A stretch of 64,000 bases of DNA from an uncultured Clostridia bacterium (GTDB taxonomy: Bacteria; Bacillota; Clostridia; Oscillospirales; Ruminococcaceae). The DNA lies in contig CAMNXF010000011.1 in assembly GCA_946567425.1 (NCBI GenBank), forward strand, positions 49,031 to 113,030, in the 5' to 3' direction. Positions 51,426 through 60,711 of the stretch are shown here, piece by piece. The position numbers and the translations under genes were made by a program. Under the pieces are notes generated by a model, which was given only the letters and a program-made list of their open reading frames with translations, was not told where the DNA came from and searched no databases. Each line of letters begins with the position of its first letter. Position 1 is the first letter of the stretch.

Positions 51426-53108
51426 ATGAGCGATTTTACAGATATATTCAATAGGAAAGCGGAGCTGCTTTTCGGCAGATTGACGGAAAACGGTTCGGAG
51501 CAATTCGGGGCGTTCGCGGAGGTTTGCGGACGTTACGCCGCGTTTATCTCCGTGAGCGACGTTCACGAACAGTCTTATGTGTTCAGGGCGTCGGGCGGGG
51601 ACGTCGGCGAGGCTTGGGAAAAGGCGAAGTCCGCCGCGCTGGAGTATATCGCCGCCGAGAATTTCAGCCCCGTGTGGGTAAAGGGCGATATCACCGTCAA
51701 GGGCGAGAGAGTGCCGTTGCTGGATGTTATCGAGAAGATCGGAAAGGGCTACGGACAGTTTTTCCGACGGGGGATAGCGTTTGACGAAAATCTTGACACG
51801 GCGTTTATCGAAGCGGAGCTGAACGCATTTTCACTTATATCCTACAAGAAAAAGACGATCGAGCTTGTAAAGCTGAACCGTTACCTCGCGAACTGCGAGT
51901 TGAAAACGCTTACGCAAATGCCCGAAAGCGTTATCGTGTTCGACTGCAAAAGCGCGTTCTGTGACGAAAAGAGCGAGGTTTACGATCTGTTTTCCGAGGG
52001 GAACAACTGCGGACGGAGAGTTCTCGTCAAATTCGACAAGAACACGGCGTTGCGGGTCATTTCCACGTCGTCGGAGTATCTGTCAATGCAGATCGGGCTT
52101 GACGGAAAGTTCGATTACGGCGTTTATCCGCTGACCCCGAAAGTTATACCCGGCTTCAATATTCTGCGGCACGCGTCGTCGATATGGAGCCTGCTCTGCT
52201 CATACAGGATAACGGGCGACAAGTTCATTTTAACGCAGGCGGAGAGCGCTATCGGGTATCTCGTCAACAACACCTTTTACAAGTATCCCGTCCGCGCGGA
52301 CAAGGAGAACGTGGTTTACGTTGCCGAAAAGACGAAAAACGAGGTCAAGCTCGGCGCGAATGCCGTTGCGGTCATCGTGCTGACGGAGTATATGAGCATT
52401 ACGGGGAGCGACAAATACAGACAACTTGCCGCGGAGCTGGGTAACGGCATTCTCGAGCTCTTTGACGAGCGCGACGGCAGCTTCTTCCACGTCCTGAAAT
52501 ATCCCACGCTTGCGCCGCGTGACAAGTTCCGCACTGTTTATTACGACGGCGAATCCGTGTTCGCGCTGTGCCGCTTGTACGGACTTACCAAGGATAAGCG
52601 TTTCCTCGATACCGCGAGGGCGGCGGTCGATCATTTTATCAAGGACGGCTACACGCAGTACGCCGACCACTGGGTCGCGTATTCACTCAATGAATTCACA
52701 AAATACGATACGAGCGAGAAATATCTCAACTTCGCGATGAAAAACGTCCGTGTCAATCTGGAAAAAATTTATAAGCAGCCAACCACCTATCACACCTATC
52801 TTGAATTGCTGTGCGTCAGCTTTGAGACGTATCTGCGCATAAAAGAGCATAATCTCACGTGTGCGTATCTTGAAAAGCTTGACGTAAAGCGCTTTGTTAA
52901 AACGATATTTCACCGTGCGGACTATATGCTCAACGGCTACGGCTATCCCGAGTACGTTATGTACTTCGCGCAGCCCTCGGAGCAGCTCGGGTCGTTCTTT
53001 GTGCGCCACGACAGCTACCGCACGCGCATTGACGATGTTCAGCATTTTTGCAGCGCCTATTACTCGCTTTACCGCAATTATGAGAAATTAGATAAGCTGC
53101 GTGAGTAA
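51426..53108 (+). CDS. Unknown protein with alpha/alpha-toroid (six-hairpin glycosidase-like) C-terminal half
   Basis: 560 residues, no signal peptide. N-terminal ~210 residues have mixed alpha/beta sequence not recognised. The C-terminal half has paired helices typical of (alpha/alpha)6 barrels, with GFNILRHASSIWSLLCSY, YYDGESVFALCRLYGLTKDK and HWVAYSLNEFTKYD; the ESVFAL..LY pattern recurs in six-hairpin glycosidase-like and terpene-cyclase-like folds. No catalytic pair could be assigned. It lies between the U32 gene and the CapA/DUF6270 gene with short gaps (33 and 27 bases), suggesting work on the same surface polymer. Confidence 0.55.
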   Translation: MSDFTDIFNRKAELLFGRLTENGSEQFGAFAEVCGRYAAFISVSDVHEQSYVFRASGGDVGEAWEKAKSAALEYIAAENFSPVWVKGDITVKGERVPLLDVIEKIGKGYGQFFRRGIAFDENLDTAFIEAELNAFSLISYKKKTIELVKLNRYLANCELKTLTQMPESVIVFDCKSAFCDEKSEVYDLFSEGNNCGRRVLVKFDKNTALRVISTSSEYLSMQIGLDGKFDYGVYPLTPKVIPGFNILRHASSIWSLLCSYRITGDKFILTQAESAIGYLVNNTFYKYPVRADKENVVYVAEKTKNEVKLGANAVAVIVLTEYMSITGSDKYRQLAAELGNGILELFDERDGSFFHVLKYPTLAPRDKFRTVYYDGESVFALCRLYGLTKDKRFLDTARAAVDHFIKDGYTQYADHWVAYSLNEFTKYDTSEKYLNFAMKNVRVNLEKIYKQPTTYHTYLELLCVSFETYLRIKEHNLTCAYLEKLDVKRFVKTIFHRADYMLNGYGYPEYVMYFAQPSEQLGSFFVRHDSYRTRIDDVQHFCSAYYSLYRNYEKLDKLRE

Positions 53109-53135
53109 TTTATTCGGTCAAAAGGGGGAGAGTTT

Positions 53136-56100
53136 ATGCCGCAGAATTTAAGCGCACCCGAAAATTTCAGAGTTACGCCGAGAGACGGCGCGGCGCTTTC
53201 CGAGTGGGATCCCGTTGCAGGAGCGGACGGCTATAAGCTGCTGTTTTATCCGGCGGGTGAACCCGATAAATGCATAAAATCGCGTTACGCCCAAGAGAAT
53301 AAAAAGACAATTCTCGGATTTGAGAACGGAAAGGAATATCTGGTGCAGGTCTGCGCCGTAAAATACGGAGAAAACAGCGAGGAGAGGGGAGAGCTTTCCG
53401 AAAAGCTCCCGTTTGTGCCATTCAGCGAAAGGCTTAAGGCGCAGCCCGTGCTCTGCCTTAAAAAGGGCAAAACGGCACAGCTTGTGTGCGAGCGCAGAGG
53501 AGAAACGCCGCACGTAAGCTTTCAGTCGGAAAACAGCGCGGTTGCGTCGGTGAGCGGTTCGGGGCTTGTCATGGCGAACGCAGCGGGCACGACTTACATT
53601 AAGATAACCGCCGCCGACGGACAGACGTTCCGCACAAAGATTGCCGTGGAGCGTTCTCTGGATTTCGCGGAGAGCAAGGCGGTGCTGTTGCTCGCGGGTG
53701 ATATGATGTGCGCGGTGTCTCACCAGAGAGCCGCGGAAAAGCAGAGCTACGACTTTAACGGCGCGTTTTCGGCGGTACGGGAAACTCTTGCCAAAGCCGA
53801 TTACAGGGTCGGCGTGCTGGAGACCTCCTGCTTCGACGGCGCTCCGTTCGAGCACGAGCAGCTTCGGTTGGCGCACGGTTCGCCGAACTGCAACTCGCCG
53901 TCAACGTTCGTTTCGGCGCTCGCGAACGCGGGATTTAACGGACTTGTGACCGCGAACAATCACAACTGCGATACCGGCAGAGAGGGTCTGAAGGCTACCG
54001 TTTCCGAGATAAAGCGCAACGGTATGGCGAATATCGGAGCGTTCGGCGACAATCCCGTCGTGGTTGACGTAAAGGGCTTCAAGGTAGGATTTATCGCCTG
54101 CTGTATGATATCGAACGGTCTGGAGAGCGGGGTTTCCGAGGACGAGTTGTCAATCGTCAACACTATCGGAAAATACGACCGCCAGTATTTCGTGGAGCTT
54201 GTCAACAGAGCCGCCGCAATGGGCGCGGAGTATATTATCGCGTATCAGCACTGGGGCGGAATGAACGCTCTTAAGATAAGGAAAACGCAGACTGAAGAGG
54301 CAAAGTTTATGGCGGAGTCGGGAGCGTCGCTTATCGTCGGCTCGCACCCGCACGTCGTTCAGCAGTTCCGCTTTATCAAGACTGCAGACGGACGGCGCGT
54401 TCCGTGCGCGTATTCGCTCGGCAATTTTATCACATCAATGTCGGAAATGCGCGAAAACCGCGACGGTGTTCTGCTCCGTGTGGAGCTGTCGCACGTTGAC
54501 GGAAAAGTTAAGGCGGCGCTGTCATATATCCCGTGCTTCTGCGAGAACGCGGAGTTCGGGGTCAAGGTCGCGCCCGCATTTCCGCCGCACAGCGAAGACG
54601 CGCTCAATTCGCATCTACGTACCAAGTCGGCGCTCGGAAGGTCGATAAACCACTTCGAGTACCGTCCGCTTGTAATGCTCGCCGGTTCGGCGATGCTAGA
54701 CAGAATTTTCAAGGCGGGCAGAGGATTCCGCACCGACAAAACGCCGATGTATCTTTCGCAGCTTGCGCTCGGCTCGGATAGCGGTTTCACGCCGCCCGAG
54801 GTCGACGACGAAAAGCTCGCGCTTGAAATAAGCAAGGATCTCGCCGGGCATATCCGCAAAGCCGCGCCCGATTATGTGGCAGTCGATTTCTACACGGCGG
54901 CGGCGGTCTCGATACACAGGCTCGGCAGTACGCTGAGCGACGATATGCGTTATTTTACCAATATAAAGCGATTTCGCGGGTCGGAGTTCTTCGAGGAGCA
55001 TAAGGACGAGCTTGTGCGTATACGCCCGCCGTTCGGTGACAGTATCTGGAAACCGCTTGTGAAAGGGTTCGCGGAAAAACTGCTTAAAGCAATGCCGCAT
55101 AACAGGATAATACTTTTTCGTTTTAACGTAAACGGGAAAAAGGTAAAGGATACCGAGCTGCGCATTTCCGAGCCGCCAGAGCGCCGAAACAGGATTATCC
55201 GCGCGATGGAGGATTATTTCATCAGTATTGTAAACCCCGCCGTTGTCGACCTTTCGGGCAAATACTTTACGCAGATAACAAAGGACGTCGTTTTTGAGAA
55301 CGACTATTATATCGACGCGTTCAGAGCTGTAAAGGAGCTTACGAGCGAGAAGGGAAGAAGCTGCGTAAGCGAACCCGACGTTGAGATTTGGTTCAGCCGC
55401 GTTATGAAATACTACAAAAATATGACCGCGAGGGCGTATCAAAGTTGGCTGCTGGATATGACAAGCGCGGCGGACATCATAATCGCACAGACCTCGGCGG
55501 AGTTCGCGGCGCGTAACAGCGAACGGCTCATCAGGCTGAAAAAGGCGGGCAAGGCGGAGCTTACCTCGCTCGGGAATTTCTTCGTCGGCGATTCGGGAGC
55601 TCAGGAGATAATCCGCGCCGCCGAGATAATAAACGCGCTCGACAAGGGAAATATCGACAAGCCCTATGATTTTTTTAAACCCGCGTTCAATGGACATTAT
55701 AATATTCTGAAAAAAATGGTGCGGCTGCTATCTATGGAAATAGGCGCGGCTGTCAACCAGAGCAGCGTCGAGATCGTGTTCCTGCTGCGCGGAAAGGCGC
55801 AGATGTCGCGTTATATCGCGTCGCTGAACAATATGACTATCGATATATGGGGAAGCTGCGTTTCGCGCGAGTCGATAAACCGCTGCCCCGACGCGTTCGT
55901 GGGGAAGTATATTTTCAAACAGGCGCAGATACTCGCCTACGAAGACCCGATCGACGCGGAGTTCCCGGAGGGAGCGGATGCGTTTTGCGGCAATTTCTGG
56001 CGCAGACGGACGATGAAGGACGCGTTCGACCGCAACGGCTTCGACGTGCTGAACGAATCGGAGTCGCGCTGGTTAATGGTGGACTTCTACGACCTCATCT

Positions 56101-56630
56101 GCAATATGGCAGAGTACAACGGCGGGCTGTTTGAAACGGACGAGTTTATTCTCCGCACTGACTTCTATAAGAGCATAAAGAACGACTGCAAGGACTGCTA
56201 TCTGTTTGAGAAGCGTGATATGAAGTACTGCTTTGAGAACATAACGCGCTTTGCGAACGACGTTGCCGAGATGTACGGCGATAATATAATCCTCATAAAA
56301 GCGGAGCCGAAAAACAAGTTCATCAACGTCGACTATTACCTTGAGGATATGAAAGAGGACAGGGTTTTCGAGATAAAAAAGAAGTTCATTTCGCTTTGCG
56401 AGGAGCGTTTCTCAAGCGTGACGGGCTGTTACGTTATTGACATCTCCAAGCACTTTTACTCCTCCGACAGATTTCCGCTGGGCGGCGCGCATATCGTTCA
56501 TTACGAGGACGAATTTTACCGTCAAGCGGCGCTGTATATATCCGAGATACTCAAAGGCACGGAGAAGAAAATTTTCAGCTCTGTCGACGACCATTATATG
56601 CTGCTGAGAACGCTCAAGCTCGAGCGGTAG
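53136..56630 (+). CDS. Giant CapA-family protein: FN3, Ig-like, CapA phosphatase, two DUF6270-like domains
   Basis: 1164 residues, no signal peptide or membrane helix. Layout: FN3-like domain (about 1-100; APENFRVTPRDG, GADGYKLLFY), Ig-like Big_2-type domain (about 100-175; ENSAVASVSGSGLVMANAAG), CapA/PGA_cap metallophosphatase (about 178-480; LLLAGDMMC, TANNHNCDTG, AYQHWGG, GSHPHVVQQ), a first DUF6270-like domain (about 510-740) with the active-site motif degraded to GSAMLDR, a helical spacer, and a second DUF6270-like domain (about 900-1150) with an intact IWGSCVSRES. Both end the same way (VDFY..., IILF/IILI, VVDLSGKYF / VIDISKHFY). CapA-type enzymes act in polyglutamate capsule handling; DUF6270 may be SGNH-like. 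Substrate unknown. Confidence 0.8.
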   Translation: MPQNLSAPENFRVTPRDGAALSEWDPVAGADGYKLLFYPAGEPDKCIKSRYAQENKKTILGFENGKEYLVQVCAVKYGENSEERGELSEKLPFVPFSERLKAQPVLCLKKGKTAQLVCERRGETPHVSFQSENSAVASVSGSGLVMANAAGTTYIKITAADGQTFRTKIAVERSLDFAESKAVLLLAGDMMCAVSHQRAAEKQSYDFNGAFSAVRETLAKADYRVGVLETSCFDGAPFEHEQLRLAHGSPNCNSPSTFVSALANAGFNGLVTANNHNCDTGREGLKATVSEIKRNGMANIGAFGDNPVVVDVKGFKVGFIACCMISNGLESGVSEDELSIVNTIGKYDRQYFVELVNRAAAMGAEYIIAYQHWGGMNALKIRKTQTEEAKFMAESGASLIVGSHPHVVQQFRFIKTADGRRVPCAYSLGNFITSMSEMRENRDGVLLRVELSHVDGKVKAALSYIPCFCENAEFGVKVAPAFPPHSEDALNSHLRTKSALGRSINHFEYRPLVMLAGSAMLDRIFKAGRGFRTDKTPMYLSQLALGSDSGFTPPEVDDEKLALEISKDLAGHIRKAAPDYVAVDFYTAAAVSIHRLGSTLSDDMRYFTNIKRFRGSEFFEEHKDELVRIRPPFGDSIWKPLVKGFAEKLLKAMPHNRIILFRFNVNGKKVKDTELRISEPPERRNRIIRAMEDYFISIVNPAVVDLSGKYFTQITKDVVFENDYYIDAFRAVKELTSEKGRSCVSEPDVEIWFSRVMKYYKNMTARAYQSWLLDMTSAADIIIAQTSAEFAARNSERLIRLKKAGKAELTSLGNFFVGDSGAQEIIRAAEIINALDKGNIDKPYDFFKPAFNGHYNILKKMVRLLSMEIGAAVNQSSVEIVFLLRGKAQMSRYIASLNNMTIDIWGSCVSRESINRCPDAFVGKYIFKQAQILAYEDPIDAEFPEGADAFCGNFWRRRTMKDAFDRNGFDVLNESESRWLMVDFYDLICNMAEYNGGLFETDEFILRTDFYKSIKNDCKDCYLFEKRDMKYCFENITRFANDVAEMYGDNIILIKAEPKNKFINVDYYLEDMKEDRVFEIKKKFISLCEERFSSVTGCYVIDISKHFYSSDRFPLGGAHIVHYEDEFYRQAALYISEILKGTEKKIFSSVDDHYMLLRTLKLER

Positions 56631-56658
56631 TGTGTTTTTCCGGAAAGGATAATCAAAT

Positions 56659-57933
56659 ATGAATATCAAAAGGTCCGGAAAAACTCCGGACAAGATCAAG
56701 GCGGCGCTGCTCGCGCTGCTGTTGGCAGTGCTTGCGGGCTGCAACGTTGAAACAAGCACTTTGCCGTCGCCCGATGTGGGTTCTTCGTCGGAAATGTCTC
56801 CGGGCGGCGACAGCTCCGAGATATCGGACTCGTCAAGCTCTGACAATACTCACTCTCCCTATACCTCCGACGTGAGCGACCCGCCCGATAATTCTAGCGG
56901 CGGGGACAGCTCGTATAGCTCCGACAGTACGGACGTTTCAGAAAGCGAAAGCTCGGACGTATCCGATAGCGAACCGCAGACGAGCGAGAACTCCGAACCT
57001 ATTTCGGAAACATCCGAGGAAAGCAGCTCGGAAAGCACGCTAAGCTCGTCCGAGCCGCCGCCCGAATCGTCCTCGGAGGAGTCGTCGAGTGTTGAACCCG
57101 ACCCTCCGCCCGAGATAATTATCCCCGATGTAAAAGTTCCGTCCTCGCCCGGAACGCAGACGATCGTGGGCGCGAACGGCGCGGTCGACTATTCCAACGC
57201 CTCGCAGGGGTATGTTTCCGCGAGGTACACAGGCAGCAGCAGCAAGGTGAAGTTCCGCATAAATGCGAACGGCAGCGAGGATAACTTCGACCTCGACCCC
57301 AACGGCGCGGTGGAATATTATCTGCTGCCATACGGAAGCGGCTCATATACGGTCACGGTGTTCGAGCAGATACCCGGCTCGACCGGTTACGCGGTCGCGG
57401 CGCAGGGGAGCTTTGACGTTCAGCTTGACAGTCCGCTTTTGCCGTTCCTTTACCCGAACCGATACGTCAACTACGGGCAAAATTCGGACATTGTGTACAA
57501 GGGCGCAGAGCTTTGCGCGGGGAAGACCTCGACGATAGATAAAATAGCGGCGATATTCACATGGGTAGCCGAGAACGTAAGCTATGACTACGACCTTGCC
57601 GCGACAGTGAAATCGGGTTACGTTCCCGACCCCGACAGAACGCTCTCAAAGCGGACGGGCATTTGTTTCGACTATTCGGCGCTTATGGCGGCAATGCTGC
57701 GCTCTCAGTCAATCCCTACACGGCTCGCGATCGGCAACGCCTCACCCGATATTTACCACGCGTGGAACGAGGTGTACACCGAGGAAACGGGCTGGATAAC
57801 CCCCGAGCTGCTGCTCAGCAATTCGGGCTATAATCTTGTGGACGCGACGTTCTATTCAAGCTCGCCGAACAAGCAGCAGATAGCGGAGTACATCTCCAAC
57901 GGAGCAAATTACGCTGCCGTAAAGTATTATTAA
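56659..57933 (+). CDS. Lipoprotein with Ser-rich linker and transglutaminase-like domain
   Basis: 424 residues. Signal peptide ends in the lipobox VLAGC (Cys about 29). A Ser/Asp/Glu/Pro-rich linker (about 35-155) lifts the C-terminal domain off the membrane. An Ig-like beta domain (about 165-260) precedes a transglutaminase-core domain with the full triad: Cys in RTGICFDYSALMAA, His in YHAWNEVY, Asp in LVDATFY. Such domains act as peptidases, amidases or crosslinkers on the cell surface. It lies between the CapA/DUF6270 gene and the pilus-like genes. Confidence 0.87.
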   Translation: MNIKRSGKTPDKIKAALLALLLAVLAGCNVETSTLPSPDVGSSSEMSPGGDSSEISDSSSSDNTHSPYTSDVSDPPDNSSGGDSSYSSDSTDVSESESSDVSDSEPQTSENSEPISETSEESSSESTLSSSEPPPESSSEESSSVEPDPPPEIIIPDVKVPSSPGTQTIVGANGAVDYSNASQGYVSARYTGSSSKVKFRINANGSEDNFDLDPNGAVEYYLLPYGSGSYTVTVFEQIPGSTGYAVAAQGSFDVQLDSPLLPFLYPNRYVNYGQNSDIVYKGAELCAGKTSTIDKIAAIFTWVAENVSYDYDLAATVKSGYVPDPDRTLSKRTGICFDYSALMAAMLRSQSIPTRLAIGNASPDIYHAWNEVYTEETGWITPELLLSNSGYNLVDATFYSSSPNKQQIAEYISNGANYAAVKYY

Positions 57934-57954
57934 CATAAAGAAAGTGAAGTGCTT

Positions 57955-58995
57955 ATGATACATAAACTCACCCCCGATGAGACCTCATATTTCTGCGAGC
58001 AGCTTGCTCTTATGCTGAACGCGGGTATGCAGATTTCCGACGGTTTGGATATTTTGTGCGAAGATATCGACGATAAGAAGATAAAGGCGGTCTGCGACAT
58101 GCTGCTCGAACGTCTGAACAGCGGCGAAATGCTTACGCAGGCAATGAAGAGCAGCGGCGTGTTTCCCGATTATGCGGTCAAAATGGTGCAGATAGGCGAA
58201 ATGACGGGACGGCTCGAAAGCGTGCTGAACGGTCTCGCCGAATACTACGAGGAGCGCGCGGAGCTTAACCGCACGGTGCGCTCGGCTGTGCTGCACCCGC
58301 TTATGCTGCTGGTGATGATGACGGCGGTCATCGTGGTGCTTATCGTGCTGGTCATTCCGATGTTCGGCGAGATCTTCTCGCAGTTCGACAGCTCGGTCTC
58401 CGATACGGTCAGAAGCTCCGTCGACCTCGCTTACGGCGTGGGAACGGTCATGCTTATAGTGCTGCTGGCAATCATTGTTATTTCGGTAACGGTCGCGCTG
58501 CTGTCGCGTATCACCTCGGTGAAGCGCGGTCTTGCGAACCTCGTGGCGGCGTTCCCGCTTACGCGGAAAATGTCGCGGAAGTTCTCGCTCTCGAAGATCT
58601 CGGGCGCGATAAGCATGATGGTCTCCTCGGGGATAGCTCCCGACGAGGCCCTTGAAAACGCGGCAATGCTCGTGGACGACAAAAAACTCGCGGATAAGCT
58701 GCTCGGCTGCCGCGAAAAGGTGCTCGCGGGCGAGTATTTCGCGGACGTGATATCCTCGGCGGGCATTTTCCCCGCGATGTACGCTCGGTCGCTGAAGATC
58801 GCGTACAGCTCGGGTTCGTTCGACAAGGCTTGGAAAAAGCTGTCCGACCGCTGCGGAGAGGCGGCTATGGACGCGGCGTCGGGTATCGTGGCATTTATCG
58901 AGCCCGCGATAGTCATTATCCTGACGACAATGATCGGCGCGATACTTCTTTCGGTAATGATACCGCTTATGAACATAATGACCGTGCTTGGCTGA
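57955..58995 (+). CDS. pilC: Type II secretion / type IV pilus inner-membrane protein (PilC/GspF)
   Basis: 346 residues from ATG 57955 (GTG 57949 possible). Two copies of the T2SSF fold: residues about 8-125 (FCEQLALMLNAGMQISDGLD, AVKMVQIGEMTGRLESVL) and about 205-330 (KISGAISMMVSSGIAPDEAL, ARSLKIAYSSGSFDKAW), with three membrane helices (about 115-140, 165-190, 315-340). It forms the platform of pilus or pseudopilus assembly. First of a tight block with four small membrane proteins and PilT. No PilB assembly ATPase or prepilin peptidase lies in this window. Confidence 0.9.
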   Translation: MIHKLTPDETSYFCEQLALMLNAGMQISDGLDILCEDIDDKKIKAVCDMLLERLNSGEMLTQAMKSSGVFPDYAVKMVQIGEMTGRLESVLNGLAEYYEERAELNRTVRSAVLHPLMLLVMMTAVIVVLIVLVIPMFGEIFSQFDSSVSDTVRSSVDLAYGVGTVMLIVLLAIIVISVTVALLSRITSVKRGLANLVAAFPLTRKMSRKFSLSKISGAISMMVSSGIAPDEALENAAMLVDDKKLADKLLGCREKVLAGEYFADVISSAGIFPAMYARSLKIAYSSGSFDKAWKKLSDRCGEAAMDAASGIVAFIEPAIVIILTTMIGAILLSVMIPLMNIMTVLG

Positions 58996-59011
58996 CGGCG
59001 GAGGGATATTC

Positions 59012-59335
59012 ATGAAACGAACTTCATTGAAAAACGCATTGTCGTATATTATTCCGATACTGCTTTTCGGCGCTCTGCTGGTGTGGTTCATCACCGCGGT
59101 GAACAACACGGACAAGTCGACGGGCAGACGCGAGCTTGCGGCGGTCAAGTCCACTATCGAGAACGGCATAACGATGTGCTACGCCATTGAGGGCGTTTAT
59201 CCCGAAAACGTGGAATACCTCACCGAAAACTACGGTCTGAACTACGACAAGGACAGGTACATAGTGCGCTATGACCGATTTGCGGACAATATCCGTCCGA
59301 CGGTCAGCGTTATCGAAAGGCAGGCGGCAAAATGA
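59012..59335 (+). CDS. Small pilin-like membrane protein
   Basis: 107 residues from ATG 59012 behind GGAGGGAT. One N-terminal helix (ALSYIIPILLFGALLVWFI, about 9-27), then a soluble domain with GITMCYAIEGVYPENVEYLTE. Size and shape suit a minor pseudopilin, but no prepilin cleavage site (Gly followed by Phe and Glu at +5) is seen. The C-terminus overlaps the next gene (ATGA). Confidence 0.65.
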   Translation: MKRTSLKNALSYIIPILLFGALLVWFITAVNNTDKSTGRRELAAVKSTIENGITMCYAIEGVYPENVEYLTENYGLNYDKDRYIVRYDRFADNIRPTVSVIERQAAK

Positions 59336-59781
59336 AAAATTACCGCAATAAAACGCTCAGCGATACCGTAAGCACGGTCGGGAGCATGCTGCTGTTTCTG
59401 CTGTTCACAGGCTGTATGCTGCTGATGATAGCCGTCGCGGCGGGCACATACAGCCGCGTAAGCTCCAATTTCGACAGAACGTTCGGCACGACCGCCTCGT
59501 TGAGGTACATATCCAATAAGCTGAAAAGCTGCGATTCCGTTGAGATAGCCGAAAACGGCAGCGGTCTGGTTATGAAAAGCGGCGGTGCAGTCGACGTTAT
59601 CTACCTCGGCAGCGGCGGACTTTACGAAAAAACCGTATTGGCCGACGGCGCAGTTGAGTTCTCGGGCGGCGACAGGATATTCGAGCTGAGCGGTCTGACT
59701 GTCGCCGATGTCGGAGAGTTGTACAAGATAACTGTCGTGCTTAACGGCGACGAAAATTCAACGTTTGTACGGAAAGGGTGA
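59332..59781 (+). CDS. DUF4860-like small membrane protein
   Basis: 149 residues. N-terminal helix (STVGSMLLFLLFTGCMLLMIAVAAG, about 14-38) and a beta-rich soluble part (LRYISNKLKSCDSVEIAENG, VDVIYLGSGGLYEKTV). This fits the DUF4860 group found in clostridial pilus-like loci, probably a pseudopilin-type component. Overlaps both neighbours (shared ATGA and GTGA), so strongly coupled. Confidence 0.7.
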   Translation: MKNYRNKTLSDTVSTVGSMLLFLLFTGCMLLMIAVAAGTYSRVSSNFDRTFGTTASLRYISNKLKSCDSVEIAENGSGLVMKSGGAVDVIYLGSGGLYEKTVLADGAVEFSGGDRIFELSGLTVADVGELYKITVVLNGDENSTFVRKG

Positions 59782-60224
59782 TCACACTGAAAGCGTTTGG
59801 CGGCGGCAGAAAAAGACCGATGAACCTGTTTTTCGCCGAGATGATAATCGCGCTTTTGTTTTTCAGCATTTCGGGCGCGGTAATTCTGCGGGTTTTCGCG
59901 TCAGCGGATATGAAGTCGCGTGAGAGCGCGCGGCTGGAGCGCGTTATCGTGTTCGCGCAGAGCTTTGCCGAGGCGTATTCCGAGTGCGGCAGCGTGAGCG
60001 ACTCGGCACAGATCGTCCTCGGCTATACGGGCGGGGAGAGCGCGGACGGTACCGAGTTCATGCTCGAGGGCGGCAGCGTGAATATGCGCGTGTCGGAAAA
60101 GCGCGAAGCGGCGGGCACTGGTGAGCTATCAACACTCACCATGACATTCACCGCGGGCGGCGAGGAGATATACTCGCTGAGCTGCTCGGCGTATATACGC
60201 GGCGGAGGTGAGCGCAATGGATAA
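59778..60224 (+). CDS. Pilin-like protein with N-terminal hydrophobic segment
   Basis: 148 residues from GTG 59778, overlapping the previous stop. Near the start, MNLFFAEMIIALLFFSISGAV has a Glu before a hydrophobic stretch, similar to the class III/IV pilin N-terminus, though the leader Gly is not clear. The soluble part is beta-rich (FMLEGGSVNMRVSEKREA, LTMTFTAGGEEIYSLSCSAYI). Probably a pseudopilin. Overlaps the next gene. Confidence 0.65.
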   Translation: MITLKAFGGGRKRPMNLFFAEMIIALLFFSISGAVILRVFASADMKSRESARLERVIVFAQSFAEAYSECGSVSDSAQIVLGYTGGESADGTEFMLEGGSVNMRVSEKREAAGTGELSTLTMTFTAGGEEIYSLSCSAYIRGGGERNG

Positions 60225-60696
60225 AAAGAACGGCGGCATGGGCATGGGCGTGGGCTATGTTTCGGTGATGCTGATTTTCGCGGTGATATGCCTTACGGTG
60301 TTCGCGGTGATGAGCTTTAGGGCGGCGAGCGCCAACGACGGGTTCAACGTTCGCAGCGGCGATTATTTAAGGGAGTACTACGCCGCCGACAGCGCCGCCA
60401 AGCAGCGGCTCGCTGAGCTTGACGGCATTGCGAAGAGCGCGGCAGGGTCCGGCTTTTTCGAGGACGAATTTGAAACGGCGGCGGGAGCACTTGAGGGCGT
60501 TACGCTGAACCGTATAGCGAACGGCTTTTCGGCTGGTTGGTCGGTGAAGATAAACGATCGGCAGGAGCTTTCGGCGGCGGTGGACTTCACGAGCGACGGC
60601 GGCTGTGAAATAACGCGCTGGCAAAGCAGAACGATATCGTCCGACGAAAGCTCCGACAGTCACCTCGGCGTATGGGACGGCAGCTTTGACCAATAA
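60217..60696 (+). CDS. Small membrane protein of the pilus-like cluster
   Basis: 159 residues from ATG 60217 behind GGAGGTGAGC. Gly-rich start (KKNGGMGMGVGYVSVML), one long helix (about 12-35), then YLREYYAADSAAKQRLAEL and a soluble domain. The 'REYYAADSAAKQRLAEL' segment just after the helix is typical of PilX/minor-pilin-like proteins. Function otherwise unknown. Confidence 0.65.
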   Translation: MDKKNGGMGMGVGYVSVMLIFAVICLTVFAVMSFRAASANDGFNVRSGDYLREYYAADSAAKQRLAELDGIAKSAAGSGFFEDEFETAAGALEGVTLNRIANGFSAGWSVKINDRQELSAAVDFTSDGGCEITRWQSRTISSDESSDSHLGVWDGSFDQ

Positions 60697-60711
60697 GGAG
60701 GGTTGGGAAAA

